From: Pseudolabrys sp. FHR47
GTDB lineage: Bacteria > Pseudomonadota > Alphaproteobacteria > Rhizobiales > Xanthobacteraceae
DNA length: 64,000 bases
Assembly: GCF_005153485.1 (NCBI RefSeq)
Contig: NZ_CP039740.1
Coordinates: 2,917,001 to 2,981,000, forward strand
Direction of reading: 5' to 3'
The position numbers and the translations under genes are program-made. Numbering within the stretch: the stretch's first letter is position 1; each line of letters starts with the position of its first letter. Below, in pieces: positions 41,604 to 52,686 of the stretch. The notes below the pieces were generated by a model. It had not been told where the DNA came from. It was given only the letters and a program-made list of their open reading frames with translations, and ran no database searches.

Positions 41604-42476
41604 ATGGCGAAGGTTGCGTTTCTGGGCCTTGGGGTCATGGGCTACCCGATGGCGGGCCACCTCAAGAACAAGGGTGGCCATGACGTTACCGTCTATAACC
41701 GCACCACCGCCAAGGCCGAGAAATGGGCCGCGCAGTTCGGCGGCAAGGTCGGCAAGACTCCGGCCGAAGCCGCCAAGGACCAGGATTTCGTGATGTGCTG
41801 CGTCGGCAACGACAACGACCTGCACGAAGTCACGCTCGGCAAGGACGGTGCATTCCAGGCCATGGGCAAAGGCACCATTTTCGTCGACCACACCACCGCC
41901 TCGGCGGAGATCGCCCGCGAGCTTTATGCCGCCGCGACCAAGGCCGGCTTCGGCTTTATCGACGGTCCGGTGTCGGGTGGCCAGGCCGGCGCCGAGAACG
42001 GCGTGCTCACCGTGATGTGCGGCGGCGACGAGGCCGTCTTCAACAAGGCCAAGCCCGTGATCGACGCCTATGCCCGCGCCTGCAATCTGATGGGCGCACC
42101 GGGATCGGGCCAGCTTGCCAAGATGTGCAACCAGATCTGCATCGCCGGCGCCGTTCAGGGGCTGGCGGAAGCGTTACACTTCGCCAAGAAATCCGACCTC
42201 GACATCGAGAAGCTGATCGCCACCATTTCCAAGGGCGCGGCGCAGTCGTGGCAGATGGAGAACCGCTACAAGACCATGAGCGAAGGCAAGTTCGACTTCG
42301 GCTTCGCGGTCGACTGGATGCGCAAGGACCTGAGCATTTGTCTCGCCGAAGCGCGCAAGAACGGCGCCACCTTGCCCGTCACCGCGCTGGTCGATCAGTT
42401 CTACGCCGACGTGCAGAAGATGGGCGGCAGCCGCTGGGATACGTCGAGCCTGCTGGCAAGGCTGGAGCGGAAGTAG
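41604..42476 (+). CDS. NAD(P)-dependent beta-hydroxyacid dehydrogenase (3-hydroxyisobutyrate dehydrogenase-like)
   Basis: A 290-residue oxidoreductase of the 6-phosphogluconate/3-hydroxyisobutyrate dehydrogenase family. It has the dinucleotide fold GLGVMGYPMAGHL, substrate-site GPVSGGQAGA and the catalytic lysine in GSGQLAKMCNQ. It could be MmsB, which would pair with mmsA at 4720, or a GLYR-type semialdehyde reductase; sequence by eye cannot decide. GGGAGGA precedes the ATG. It stands alone on the plus strand. Confidence 0.9.
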   Translation: MAKVAFLGLGVMGYPMAGHLKNKGGHDVTVYNRTTAKAEKWAAQFGGKVGKTPAEAAKDQDFVMCCVGNDNDLHEVTLGKDGAFQAMGKGTIFVDHTTASAEIARELYAAATKAGFGFIDGPVSGGQAGAENGVLTVMCGGDEAVFNKAKPVIDAYARACNLMGAPGSGQLAKMCNQICIAGAVQGLAEALHFAKKSDLDIEKLIATISKGAAQSWQMENRYKTMSEGKFDFGFAVDWMRKDLSICLAEARKNGATLPVTALVDQFYADVQKMGGSRWDTSSLLARLERK

Positions 42477-42484
42477 CGACTTCT

Positions 42485-42510
42485 CCCTCTCCCCGCTTTC
42501 GGGGAGAGGG
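42485..42510. repeat. Intergenic hairpin
   Basis: CCCTCTCCCCG pairs with CGGGGAGAGGG across a short CTTT loop. It lies 9 bp after the dehydrogenase stop and could be a terminator without a U-tract. The CCCTCTCCC arm recurs at 10237 and 43651. Confidence 0.6.
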
Positions 42511-42568
42511 TAACGGCCCTGCCCCTGGCGCACTTGTCACCTGCGGCGGCAGCCGTTAGGGCACGGCC

Positions 42569-42751
42569 ATGGCTGTCATCTACTCCACCATGGCGTTCGT
42601 TGAGATCATCGCCCTGTTTGCGTCGCTCATCGCGCTCGCCGTCTATATCGTGCGCGCGATCGTCCGCGCCTTCACCGAGCCAAAACTGCCGCCGCCAAAA
42701 AAGGAAGACCTGCGCCATCTCAAGCGCGCGGGGCAATCGGGGCCTTATTGA
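42569..42751 (+). CDS. Small membrane protein, hypothetical
   Basis: A 60-residue frame from ATG at 42569. One hydrophobic helix (about 8-32, IIALFASLIALAVYIVRAIV) is followed by a basic, proline-rich tail (KLPPPKKEDLRHLKRA). The positive tail suggests an N-out single-pass protein. It is flanked by palindromic repeats on both sides and no ribosome-binding site is obvious. No family recognised. Confidence 0.5.
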   Translation: MAVIYSTMAFVEIIALFASLIALAVYIVRAIVRAFTEPKLPPPKKEDLRHLKRAGQSGPY

Positions 42752-42762
42752 GCGGCTCACTA

Positions 42763-42834
42763 GTCATCCTCCGCGAAAGCGGAGGATCCAGCACTGCAAC
42801 AAGAACTGGATCCCCGCCTACGCGGGGATGACGG
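42763..42834. repeat. Composite intergenic palindrome, second copy of the 24670 type
   Basis: The left unit is GTCATCCTCCGC, GAAA, GCGGAGGATCCAG. The right unit is CTGGATCCCCGC, CTAC, GCGGGGATGAC. As at 24670-24770, two hairpins sit inside an outer pairing of CCAG/CTGG and GTCATC/GATGAC. It lies between convergent genes (the 60-residue frame and the MBL hydrolase). Confidence 0.72.
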
Positions 42835-42867
42835 GTGTTGATTCAGCGGGCAATGACCGCGCTTGAT

Positions 42868-43611
42868 TTAGAATTCCATCTTCAATCCATCTTCCGCGAT
42901 CAGTACGCCGCCGGCCCTCACCTCGTCGAGGCGCGACAGCATGGTCGGATTCATGTGCGTGACCATGGTCTGCTTCGCGCCGAGATCGCCAAGGCGCGGC
43001 TGCAACACTTCCCAGGTCAGATGGCCGGTCAGCTTGCCGGCAAAGGCGTAGCATTCGCAGATGAACAGGTCGGCATCGCGCGCGATCGGCAGCAGCGCGT
43101 CGGTCCATTCGGTATCGCCGGAATAAGCGAACGTCTTCTCGCCATCGCTAAGACGCAGCGCCGTCGATGGCGCGCCGGACTGATGGATGACTTCAGCCGT
43201 GATGACCGAATGGCCGAGCACATCGTCGGCGACGCCGACGTCGATTTCCTTGACCTGCCAGGCGAACTTCCATTTCGAACCGGTGGATTTGGGAAAGAAC
43301 ACTTCCATCGCGGCCTCGAGACGCGCTTTGGTGCCCGGCGGTCCGGCGATCAGTAACGGCCGCTCACGCCGCGCCAGGAACTGCGCGTCGAGCAGGAAGA
43401 ACGGCAGGCCGCCGAAGTGATCGCCATGCAGATGCGAAATCACGATGGCGTCGATGCTATTGCGATCGACGTTCTGCGCGTTCAGCGCCGGCAGCACCGA
43501 CGCGCCGCAATCGATGAGTAGCGTCGCCTTCGCGGTCTTGAGCATGAAACAGGTGTTGTAACGGCCGCCGGAGCCGAAGGCATCGCCCGAGCCGATGATG
43601 GTGAGGTTCAT
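42868..43611 (-). CDS. MBL-fold metallo-hydrolase
   Basis: A 247-residue metallo-beta-lactamase-fold protein of the RNase Z/arylsulfatase-like group. The metal-binding signature is SHLHGDHFGG (about residues 58-67), with further ligand positions at YSGDTEW and THMNP. The start is MNLTIIGSGDAFGSGGR, typical of this group. The substrate is unknown. Confidence 0.92.
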   Translation of the reverse strand: MNLTIIGSGDAFGSGGRYNTCFMLKTAKATLLIDCGASVLPALNAQNVDRNSIDAIVISHLHGDHFGGLPFFLLDAQFLARRERPLLIAGPPGTKARLEAAMEVFFPKSTGSKWKFAWQVKEIDVGVADDVLGHSVITAEVIHQSGAPSTALRLSDGEKTFAYSGDTEWTDALLPIARDADLFICECYAFAGKLTGHLTWEVLQPRLGDLGAKQTMVTHMNPTMLSRLDEVRAGGVLIAEDGLKMEF

Positions 43612-43649
43612 GGAGAAATACTCTAATAGTGAACGGAAGACGCTTTCTT

Positions 43650-43772
43650 ACCCTCTCCCATTGGGAGAGGGTCGCGAGCGATAGCGAGCGGGGTGAGGGG
43701 TTACAAACTATCGCAGGCTATAACCCCTCACCCGCCCGCCTTCGGCGGTCGACCTCTCCCAATGGGAGAGGT
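43650..43772. repeat. Large composite inverted repeat between MBL hydrolase and GST genes
   Basis: Outer arms ACCCTCTCCCATTGGGAGAG at the left and a matching CTCTCCCAATGGGAGAGGT at the right are each self-complementary. Inner arms GGGTGAGGGGTTA and TAACCCCTCACCC pair around a central loop. The result is one long stem with hairpin ends, about 120 bp in all. Confidence 0.75.
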
Positions 43773-43778
43773 GAAGAA

Positions 43779-44390
43779 CTACGCCTTCGCGCTGGGCCTT
43801 GCCGACACCGCCGCGTGCCAGCGCTTTACGTTGGTCAATTCGTCCGGCACTGCCAGCTTCGGCACCTTCATGAAATCGATGGTCACCTGCGCGGTGATGT
43901 CGGCGATCGAATAGCGCTCGCCGGCGATGAATTCATGCTCGGCAAGCTGCCGGTCCAGAATGGCAAGGAAGTCGAACACGCGCGGCCGGTTGGCCTCGGC
44001 CCAGGCCGGTACCTGCGGGACTTCCAGCTCCTTCATCGCCGGGTGCAGATGGCGGAAGACCTGGGCCACGGTCGCGAACAGATTGTTCTCGACCCGCCGG
44101 CTCCACATTTCGGTGAGACCGATCTCGACCGGCCCCTGCCCGAACAGCGGCGGTTCCGGCCGCAGCGCCTCGAAATAGCGGCAGATCGCCAGCGACTCGC
44201 AAATGACGGTGCCGTCGTCGAGGACCAGCGCCGGCATGCGCTGCAGCGGGTTGATGGCCGTATATTCGGGCGTCTTGTGCTCCATCTTCATCATGTCGAC
44301 CTGCTCGGTCGGCACTTCGATGCCCTTTTCGGCGAGAAAAATGCGGGTCCGGCGCGGATTGGGCGCGCCTTTGGCGTCATAAAGCTTCAT
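43779..44390 (-). CDS. Glutathione S-transferase family protein
   Basis: A 203-residue protein with a thioredoxin-like N-terminal domain (MKLYDAKGAPNPRRTRIFL; glutathione contact RMPALVLDDGTVICESLAI) and a helical C-terminal domain with GERYSIADIT. ATG 44390 starts the fold; the longer open frame upstream overlaps untypical sequence. The substrate is unknown. Confidence 0.9.
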   Translation of the reverse strand: MKLYDAKGAPNPRRTRIFLAEKGIEVPTEQVDMMKMEHKTPEYTAINPLQRMPALVLDDGTVICESLAICRYFEALRPEPPLFGQGPVEIGLTEMWSRRVENNLFATVAQVFRHLHPAMKELEVPQVPAWAEANRPRVFDFLAILDRQLAEHEFIAGERYSIADITAQVTIDFMKVPKLAVPDELTNVKRWHAAVSARPSAKA

Positions 44391-44603
44391 GGGTGGCGTT
44401 TCCGGCAGGTTTGGCTGGTGTCGGCGTTTCTTGTGCGGCGCGAGCCGAACACAGGCTGCAATGGCTGTCAAAAGCCAAAGGTTAAGGCTCATTAACCTGC
44501 GGGGATTTTCGCCTTTTAAGGCCGGTCTTAAGAATTTTGCGCGACGGTGCCGGCTAATAATTTCGCGTTTCGGTAGCGTCATTTAGTCCGTGATTTTGGT
44601 GCC

Positions 44604-46199
<1,596 letters not shown>

Positions 46200-46307
46200 T
46201 GATTGCCGGCGTTGCAGAATTCGGCGCGGCAATTCCGCGATTGCGTTCCGGCGAACGCTCTCTATGTTCCGGACAGGGTGCTTCGCCGCCCCATTCCAGA
46301 GACCGCG

Positions 46308-46511
46308 ATGATCGAAAGTGCTTTGATCGAAAGTCCCTGCGTGAAAATCTGTATGCTCGATGCGCAGCGCAGGCTGTGCCTCGGCTGCGGCCGCACCGTG
46401 GACGAAATCGCCCGCTGGGCCGGCATGACGCCGGACGATCGCCGCCGCGTGATGAACGCACTTCCCGAACGACTCGCTGCCTTCAATGCCTCGCAAGAAT
46501 TCACCGGATAG
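46308..46511 (+). CDS. DUF1289-domain small protein
   Basis: A 67-residue protein with the four-cysteine DUF1289 pattern SPCVKICMLD and CLGCGRT, probably a small metal site, followed by DEIARWAGM. ATG 46308 is the sensible start. It overlaps the coding frame of the next gene only if the longer upstream start of that gene is used. Function unknown. Confidence 0.87.
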   Translation: MIESALIESPCVKICMLDAQRRLCLGCGRTVDEIARWAGMTPDDRRRVMNALPERLAAFNASQEFTG

Positions 46512-46518
46512 GCCGGCC

Positions 46519-47220
46519 ATGAGCCGGCGCATCACCTGGATCTTCATCGCCGGCGTGGCGCTGTCGCTGGCGGCGCTGATCGCGATGCAGGACAGCGACC
46601 CGATCGCCGGGCTGCTGCGCCGCGACGTGGCGTCGCTGAGCGTGAAGCTGGTGCTGCTGGTCTTCGTCGGCGGGCTCGTCGTCGTCATGTTCCGCGATCG
46701 CATCGCCAAGGCGTTCGAGGCAATTGCGTTCTGGGGCGTGCTCGGGCTGGTGCTGGTGGTCGGCTACACCTATCGCTTCGAATTGCGCGACGTCGCCGAC
46801 CGCGTCATCGCCGAAGTGGTTCCGGGCTATGTCGCGCGCCACGGCCAGGACGCCGAAGTGGTTCGCGGCGGCGACGGCGACTTTGCGCTGACGGCGCATG
46901 TCAACGGCGCGCGCGTGCCGATGGTGGTCGATACCGGCGCCTCGTCCGTGGTGCTGACGCAGGAAGCCGCCAAGGCCTCGGGCCTGCCGATCGAAATCCT
47001 GAACTACACCGTCAATGTCGACACCGCGAACGGCCGCACCCGCGCCGCGCCCGTCACGCTGGAGCGTATCGTGGTCGGCGGCCTGATCGAGCGCTCGGTG
47101 CCGGCTTTGGTGGCGCAGCAGGGTCAGCTCAAGCAGTCGCTGCTCGGCATGAGCTTTCTCAACCGGCTCGATAGCTGGGAAGTACGCGGCAACAAGCTGC
47201 GTATGCGCGGCACGCCTTAG
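46519..47220 (+). CDS. TIGR02281-type retropepsin-like aspartic protease, membrane-bound
   Basis: A 233-residue protein with two or three N-terminal hydrophobic segments (about 5-25, 43-60 and 68-85) and a C-terminal retropepsin-like domain (about 120-230). The active-site motif VVDTGASSVVLT and the flap region resemble the TIGR02281 family of clan AA proteases in alphaproteobacteria. A single catalytic triad implies dimer action. It starts 8 bp after DUF1289; the two are often neighbours. Confidence 0.88.
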   Translation: MSRRITWIFIAGVALSLAALIAMQDSDPIAGLLRRDVASLSVKLVLLVFVGGLVVVMFRDRIAKAFEAIAFWGVLGLVLVVGYTYRFELRDVADRVIAEVVPGYVARHGQDAEVVRGGDGDFALTAHVNGARVPMVVDTGASSVVLTQEAAKASGLPIEILNYTVNVDTANGRTRAAPVTLERIVVGGLIERSVPALVAQQGQLKQSLLGMSFLNRLDSWEVRGNKLRMRGTP

Positions 47221-47232
47221 CGACGGTGAGCG

Positions 47233-48063
47233 TCAGAACAAACTGACGAGAAACCGCGTGCCGACCAGCAGCAGGAAGCAGGCGAAGGCCACTTCCAGAT
47301 GGCGGCGCGATAGGCCGTGCGCCAGCTGGACGCCATAGCTCGTCATGTAGGCGGCCACCGGCGCCATCAGCACGAAGCCCGGCAGCGACACGAAGCCGAG
47401 CGACAAAGGCGGCAACTCGCTCAAATGCGGCCAGCCGGCGATGATGTAGCCGATGGTGCCGACGACGGTGATCGGCACGCCGAGCCCGGCGGACGTCGCC
47501 ACCGCGCGATGAATCGGTTGGCCGTAAAGCGTAAGGATCGCGGTGGAGAAGCCGCCGCCCGAGACGCCGACCAGCGACGACAGCGCGCCCATGGCAAAGC
47601 CGTAGAGCGACAGCACGACACGGCCGGGCAGTTCGGTGCCGAGGTTGCCGCGGTGGGTGCCGAACAGCATCTTCGCCGCCATCAGCGCGCAGAAGGTGAC
47701 AAAAGCGATCTTGAACACTTCGGCCGGCGCGAAGGAGGCCGCGGCCGAGCCGATGACGATGCCGGCCACCGCCGCCGGCGTCCACAGCCGCAGCAGGCCC
47801 GGGATCACCGCGCCTTTTTTCTGGTGCACCGAATAGGAGCGCAACGTCGTCGGCACGATGATCGCCAGCGAGGTGCCAACGCAGAGCTGCATGCGCAGAT
47901 CGGCCGGCACGTCCATGAAGCGGAAGACTTCGTAGAGGATCGGCACAATGACGCCGCCGCCGCCGACGCCGAACAGACCGGCGAGAAAGCCGGTGATGAC
48001 GCCGCCGACAATAATGAGCACTGCCAGCCAGGCGAGCTCGGAAACGGGATAGCCCATCAGCAT
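47233..48063 (-). CDS. Sulfite exporter TauE/SafE-family permease
   Basis: A 276-residue inner-membrane protein with about eight helices. The two family repeats are GGVITGFLAGLFGVGGGGVIVP and SSLVGVSGGGF. Family members move sulfonates, sulfite or other organic anions; the substrate cannot be told from sequence. ATG 48063 is preferred because the longer frame begins with TTG in front of a non-hydrophobic leader. It is adjacent to dusA with the same orientation. Confidence 0.9.
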   Translation of the reverse strand: MLMGYPVSELAWLAVLIIVGGVITGFLAGLFGVGGGGVIVPILYEVFRFMDVPADLRMQLCVGTSLAIIVPTTLRSYSVHQKKGAVIPGLLRLWTPAAVAGIVIGSAAASFAPAEVFKIAFVTFCALMAAKMLFGTHRGNLGTELPGRVVLSLYGFAMGALSSLVGVSGGGFSTAILTLYGQPIHRAVATSAGLGVPITVVGTIGYIIAGWPHLSELPPLSLGFVSLPGFVLMAPVAAYMTSYGVQLAHGLSRRHLEVAFACFLLLVGTRFLVSLF

Positions 48064-48114
48064 GGAAGGTCCGGCAGGAACGGCGCAGGCGGGAAAATCA
48101 GGCAGCAAAAACTG

Positions 48115-49176
<1,062 letters not shown>

Positions 49177-49536
49177 TACGGCTTATTGGCGCTCATTTCC
49201 ACCCCAGCAAAATTGGATCTGGCGTCGCCCCCGGCAAATGAAATGCAGCCTTACACGTCCGCACAGGCCGAAATTAGAATGCCAGTCGGCACCTCATCAA
49301 AGTAGAAGCGAAATTTCTAAGGGCAACCACGGTACGACAAACGCATGAGACTAGGCGCCCTGCTCTCTTAAAATCGGAATCGGTGAACGAGTCGGCCCCT
49401 CAACAAGTCCCGCAAATTGCTCACCCCTTCTTCCCGAAAGCGGACATTCGCAGCTCACTGCGGCATACCCGCTAAGGGCCATAGCCGGACTTAGATCATC
49501 CGTGTCACGCCAGTGGCCCGACGCCGCAACCCTGCC
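49177..49536. other. Non-coding, lower-GC interval at the left end of the island
   Basis: No gene is recognised in these 360 bp upstream of dusA. A 60-codon plus-strand frame at 49166-49348 overlaps the dusA start and has no family features. The stretch is visibly less GC-rich than its neighbours. In a dusA island an integrase would be expected here; I found no trace of one by eye. Confidence 0.6.
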
Positions 49537-49719
49537 TCATTCCTCTTTGAACCCGAGCTGCATTTCATTACCCTTGGCGCCGTAATACTTGAACGGCAGG
49601 AACTTGCCGGTCACCAGGATCGGCGACATGCCACCGATCGCTTCGCAGATATATTTCCAGGTCCAGCCTTTGTCGCGTTTGATGTCGAGAAGCTTTTCCG
49701 TCAGCCCTTCGCGAGTCAT
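49537..49719 (-). pseudogene. cynS: Cyanase gene with large in-frame internal deletion
   Basis: A 60-codon frame whose product joins the two ends of cyanate hydratase. Residues 1-36 (TEKLLDIKRDKGWTWKYICE) match the N-terminal DNA-binding-like part. Residues 37-60 (TGKFLPFKYYGAKGNE to LGFKEE) match the extreme C-terminus. The roughly 95 residues between them in a normal cyanase (about 156 residues), which carry the catalytic Arg, Glu and Ser, are missing. The start is ATG 49719 with AAAGGAG six bases upstream. It is the last frame of the transporter operon. The product should have no cyanase activity. Confidence 0.82.
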
Positions 49720-49725
49720 GGGCAT

Positions 49726-49732
49726 CTCCTTT
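49726..49732 (-). promoter_or_regulatory. Ribosome-binding site of the truncated cynS
   Basis: AAAGGAG on the minus strand is six bases before ATG 49719 and directly abuts the in-frame ATG at 49725, so 49719 is the better start. The site overlaps the stop of the permease gene. Confidence 0.7.
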
Positions 49733-50570
49733 ACTCTTCGCGTAGCCAGCTCGCGCGCCGCACGGCGCGCTCGCAAATGAAATCGAGGGTGAAGCCGATA
49801 ATGCCGATGATCACGACGGTCGCCGCCAGGCGGTCGTACTCGAGCGTGTCGCGCGCGTCGTTGATCGAATAGCCGAGGCCAGAAGTCACGCCCAGATATT
49901 CCGCCGGCACCAGGACGATCCAGGCGACGCCGACGGCGAGACGAATGCCGGCCAGCGCATCCTGCGCGATCGCTGGCAGGATGATCGTGAACAGCATGTG
50001 CCAAGGTCGCGCGCCGAGATTACGCGCCACCTTAAACCACGCTGGATCGATGCGGCGAAAACCATGCGCGGTCGAAAACAGAATGGGCCACACTGCCGCA
50101 ACGCCGATCAGAAAGATGATGGCGCGGTCCCAGGTCGAGAACGCCATCACCGCGATCGGCATCCACGCCAAAGGCGAGATCATGCGCAGGAACTGAAATG
50201 GCACCGAACTCGCCTCGCGCACGGTGCGGAAACGTCCGACGAGAATACCGAACGGCACGCCGAAGGCGATGGCCCAGGCCAGCCCACTGCCGATGCGCAC
50301 CAGGCTCGGCAGCGACATACGCACCGCCTCGCCGCTCGTCAGCATCTGCCACAGCCGTTCGAAAGTTGGCGCCGGGGCGAAGTCGGCGAAGTTGGCGGTC
50401 GCCGGATTGGACGCGACGATCCAGCCGCCGAGCCACCACAGCGCCAACATGACGCCGATGCCGAGCAGCACGAAGCTGAAGCCCCGCGCCCCGCCCGCCA
50501 GCCGCCGGCCTACCGCTTCGCCGCGAGGCTCGGCGGTGGCCGCGTCATCGAGGGTCAGATCGAGACTCAC
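49731..50570 (-). CDS. ABC transporter permease, NrtB/SsuC/TauC type
   Basis: A 279-residue membrane subunit for import of nitrate, cyanate, sulfonate or similar small anions. Six hydrophobic segments run from about residue 30 to 265. The cytoplasmic ATPase-coupling motif is VARNLGARPWHMLFTIILP. Its start overlaps the binding-protein stop by four bases. It is one of three transporter genes in order binding protein, permease, truncated cynS; the ATPase gene lies upstream. Confidence 0.92.
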   Translation of the reverse strand: MSLDLTLDDAATAEPRGEAVGRRLAGGARGFSFVLLGIGVMLALWWLGGWIVASNPATANFADFAPAPTFERLWQMLTSGEAVRMSLPSLVRIGSGLAWAIAFGVPFGILVGRFRTVREASSVPFQFLRMISPLAWMPIAVMAFSTWDRAIIFLIGVAAVWPILFSTAHGFRRIDPAWFKVARNLGARPWHMLFTIILPAIAQDALAGIRLAVGVAWIVLVPAEYLGVTSGLGYSINDARDTLEYDRLAATVVIIGIIGFTLDFICERAVRRASWLREE

Positions 50571-51811
50571 GGGGCTAGCACCTCAGTACGGGTGAAGGGA
50601 TCGGCCGGATTAACACTCGGGTCCTTCTTCCAGTCCGGATACTTGTTCATGGCGTTACGCACGAAGTCGTATTTCACCAGATCCTTGGCGACGAAGTCGG
50701 GATCGAGCTTCTTCAGGAACGTCGTATCGCCGCCGACCACGGTGTCGTTCATCGATTCAACGATCAGCTTGGTCGCCGACGGATAGGGCCAAGGCTGGAA
50801 GTCGATGCGGCCGATCTTCCAGTCCGGATGCGTGATCGCCTTGGTCTCGCCATAGGCCTTGGCATCGTAATGCGTCATGGCACGCTCGATGATCTCGGCG
50901 GGAAGCGGCAGATAGCCCTCGCCGTCCTTGGACAGAAGTTTCGCGACATCCTTCTTGTTCGCCGAGGCGTAGATCTCCGCGCGCACCAGTGCGTTCATCA
51001 CCTTCTGCGTCCATTCCGGCTTTTTGGTCGTCACCTCCTCGTGCATGCACAGCACGCAGCAAGGATGATTCTTCCAGATGTCGCCGGTGAAGCGCAGCAT
51101 CCGGCCGCCAGCCTTGGTCTCACCAAGCGCGTTGAACGGCTCGGCGACGATGTAGGCGTCGATCTTTTTGGCCGCGAGCGCAGCCGGCATTTCCGGCGGC
51201 GCCATGACCTGAAGATTGCATTCGTTCGCCGCCAGCGCCTCGCCCTGCGCCTTGATCACGGCCTTGAGGCCGGCTTTGCGCAAGGCGTACTGCAGAACGA
51301 TGTTGTGCATCGAGTACCAGAACGGCACCGCGACCTGCTTGCCGCCGAGATCGGCGAACGACTTGATGTCGGTATGCCCGCCGACCACGACGCCGGAGCC
51401 GTTGGTGTGAGCCCAGGCCATGATCTTGACCGGGAAATTGTTATTGTAGCGCATCCAGACCGGGATCGGTTTGAGCAGATGCACGAGATTGAATTTTCCG
51501 GCCGCGAAAGATTCAACGAGCGGCGACCAGCCGCGCATCAAGGTCGGACGTTCGGCGGTCAGGCCCTCGTCCTTGAAATAGCCCATGCCATGCGCCACCA
51601 GCAGAGCCGTCGCATCGGTTATCGGCAGGTAGCCGATGCGCACCACGTCGTCGTCGGCCGCATGCGCCGCGCGGCCAAAGCCGCCGAGCATGGTGCCGAG
51701 CGCAGCAAGGCCGCCAGCCGCAAGCATATCGAGCGTCTGTCGGCGCGTCAGGCCGAAGCGGCTTCCGCTGTCGCTAGCGTGGTCGTTGTCAACTCCGCAG
51801 AATTCACACAT
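50567..51811 (-). CDS. ABC transporter substrate-binding protein, NrtA/CmpA/NMT1-like
   Basis: A 414-residue periplasmic protein. It starts MCEFCG, then about 15 residues, then a twin-arginine signal (LTRRQTLDMLAAGG to AAHAADD). The core has the NMT1/NrtA features IGYLPITDATALLVAHGMGYFKD and VAEPFNALGETKAGG. ATG 51811 has AAGGAG six bases upstream; earlier in-frame ATGs run into the ATPase gene. Nitrate, cyanate or bicarbonate ligands are known for relatives; the truncated cynS suggests cyanate, as inference. Confidence 0.88.
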   Translation of the reverse strand: MCEFCGVDNDHASDSGSRFGLTRRQTLDMLAAGGLAALGTMLGGFGRAAHAADDDVVRIGYLPITDATALLVAHGMGYFKDEGLTAERPTLMRGWSPLVESFAAGKFNLVHLLKPIPVWMRYNNNFPVKIMAWAHTNGSGVVVGGHTDIKSFADLGGKQVAVPFWYSMHNIVLQYALRKAGLKAVIKAQGEALAANECNLQVMAPPEMPAALAAKKIDAYIVAEPFNALGETKAGGRMLRFTGDIWKNHPCCVLCMHEEVTTKKPEWTQKVMNALVRAEIYASANKKDVAKLLSKDGEGYLPLPAEIIERAMTHYDAKAYGETKAITHPDWKIGRIDFQPWPYPSATKLIVESMNDTVVGGDTTFLKKLDPDFVAKDLVKYDFVRNAMNKYPDWKKDPSVNPADPFTRTEVLAP

Positions 51812-51833
51812 TTCATTCTCCTTGCTGTGGCGG

Positions 51834-52682
51834 TCAACGGCGCCCGGACGCAATGACTTTGAGGGTTTCCGAACCGAGGGTTTCGCGATTGTCTTCGCCC
51901 GCCGGCTGCGCAACGCGCTCGAAAGCGCTCTGCAACTTGGCCTGAGCAGCCAGCACGACCGGTCCGCGCCGGTCGCGATCGACATGATCGCTGTCGATCG
52001 ATACGATTTCTGCGATGCGACCCGGATTAGCGGCCATCACCAAGGCGCGATCGGCCATCACCACGGCTTCCGGGATATCGTGCGTAACGATGACGAGCGT
52101 GATGCCCATCTCGATGGCAATGCGGCGCACGTCGCGCTGCAGGGCGCGGCGCGTCACGGCGTCGAGCGCGGAAAACGGTTCGTCGAGCAGCAACACGTCG
52201 GGGCCAACGACCAACGAGCGTGCCAGCGCGACGCGCTGCTGCTGGCCGCCGGACAAATCCTGCACATTACGGCCTGCATAGCCGTCGAGCTCGGCGAGCT
52301 GGAGCAATTCGCCGACGCGCGCGGTGATTTCCTTGCGCGGCCGGCCAGCGAATTTGAGACCGAGGCCGACATTCTGTTCAACCGTCATCCACGGATAGAG
52401 ATGCGGCTGCTGGAACATGACGATCCAGTGCGGCGACGGCCCTTCGACCACGGCACCGTCTATCCGCACCTCGCCCAAAGTCGGCTTGGTCAATCCGGCC
52501 ATGATGTGCAGCAAAGTCGATTTTCCGCAGCCGGAACGGCCGACCAGCGCCAGTGCCTCACAGGGCTGCACCTCAAAATTGACGTCCGAGAGCACGGTGG
52601 TCGCGGTGCGGCGATAGCGATGGCTGACGCCGCTCACCGAGATATGCGCCCCACGATTGCACTTCTTGGTCTGACCGCTCAT
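51834..52682 (-). CDS. ABC transporter ATP-binding protein, NrtD/SsuB/TauB type
   Basis: A 282-residue ATPase with Walker A GRSGCGKST, signature LSGGQQQRVALAR, Walker B VLLLDEPFSALD and the switch His in VTHDIPEA. These are all intact. ATG 52682 lies four bases after the reductase stop, so the frame's earlier ATGs are not needed. It starts the transporter part of the operon and powers the permease at 49731. Confidence 0.92.
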   Translation of the reverse strand: MSGQTKKCNRGAHISVSGVSHRYRRTATTVLSDVNFEVQPCEALALVGRSGCGKSTLLHIMAGLTKPTLGEVRIDGAVVEGPSPHWIVMFQQPHLYPWMTVEQNVGLGLKFAGRPRKEITARVGELLQLAELDGYAGRNVQDLSGGQQQRVALARSLVVGPDVLLLDEPFSALDAVTRRALQRDVRRIAIEMGITLVIVTHDIPEAVVMADRALVMAANPGRIAEIVSIDSDHVDRDRRGPVVLAAQAKLQSAFERVAQPAGEDNRETLGSETLKVIASGRR

Positions 52683-52686
52683 GGGG

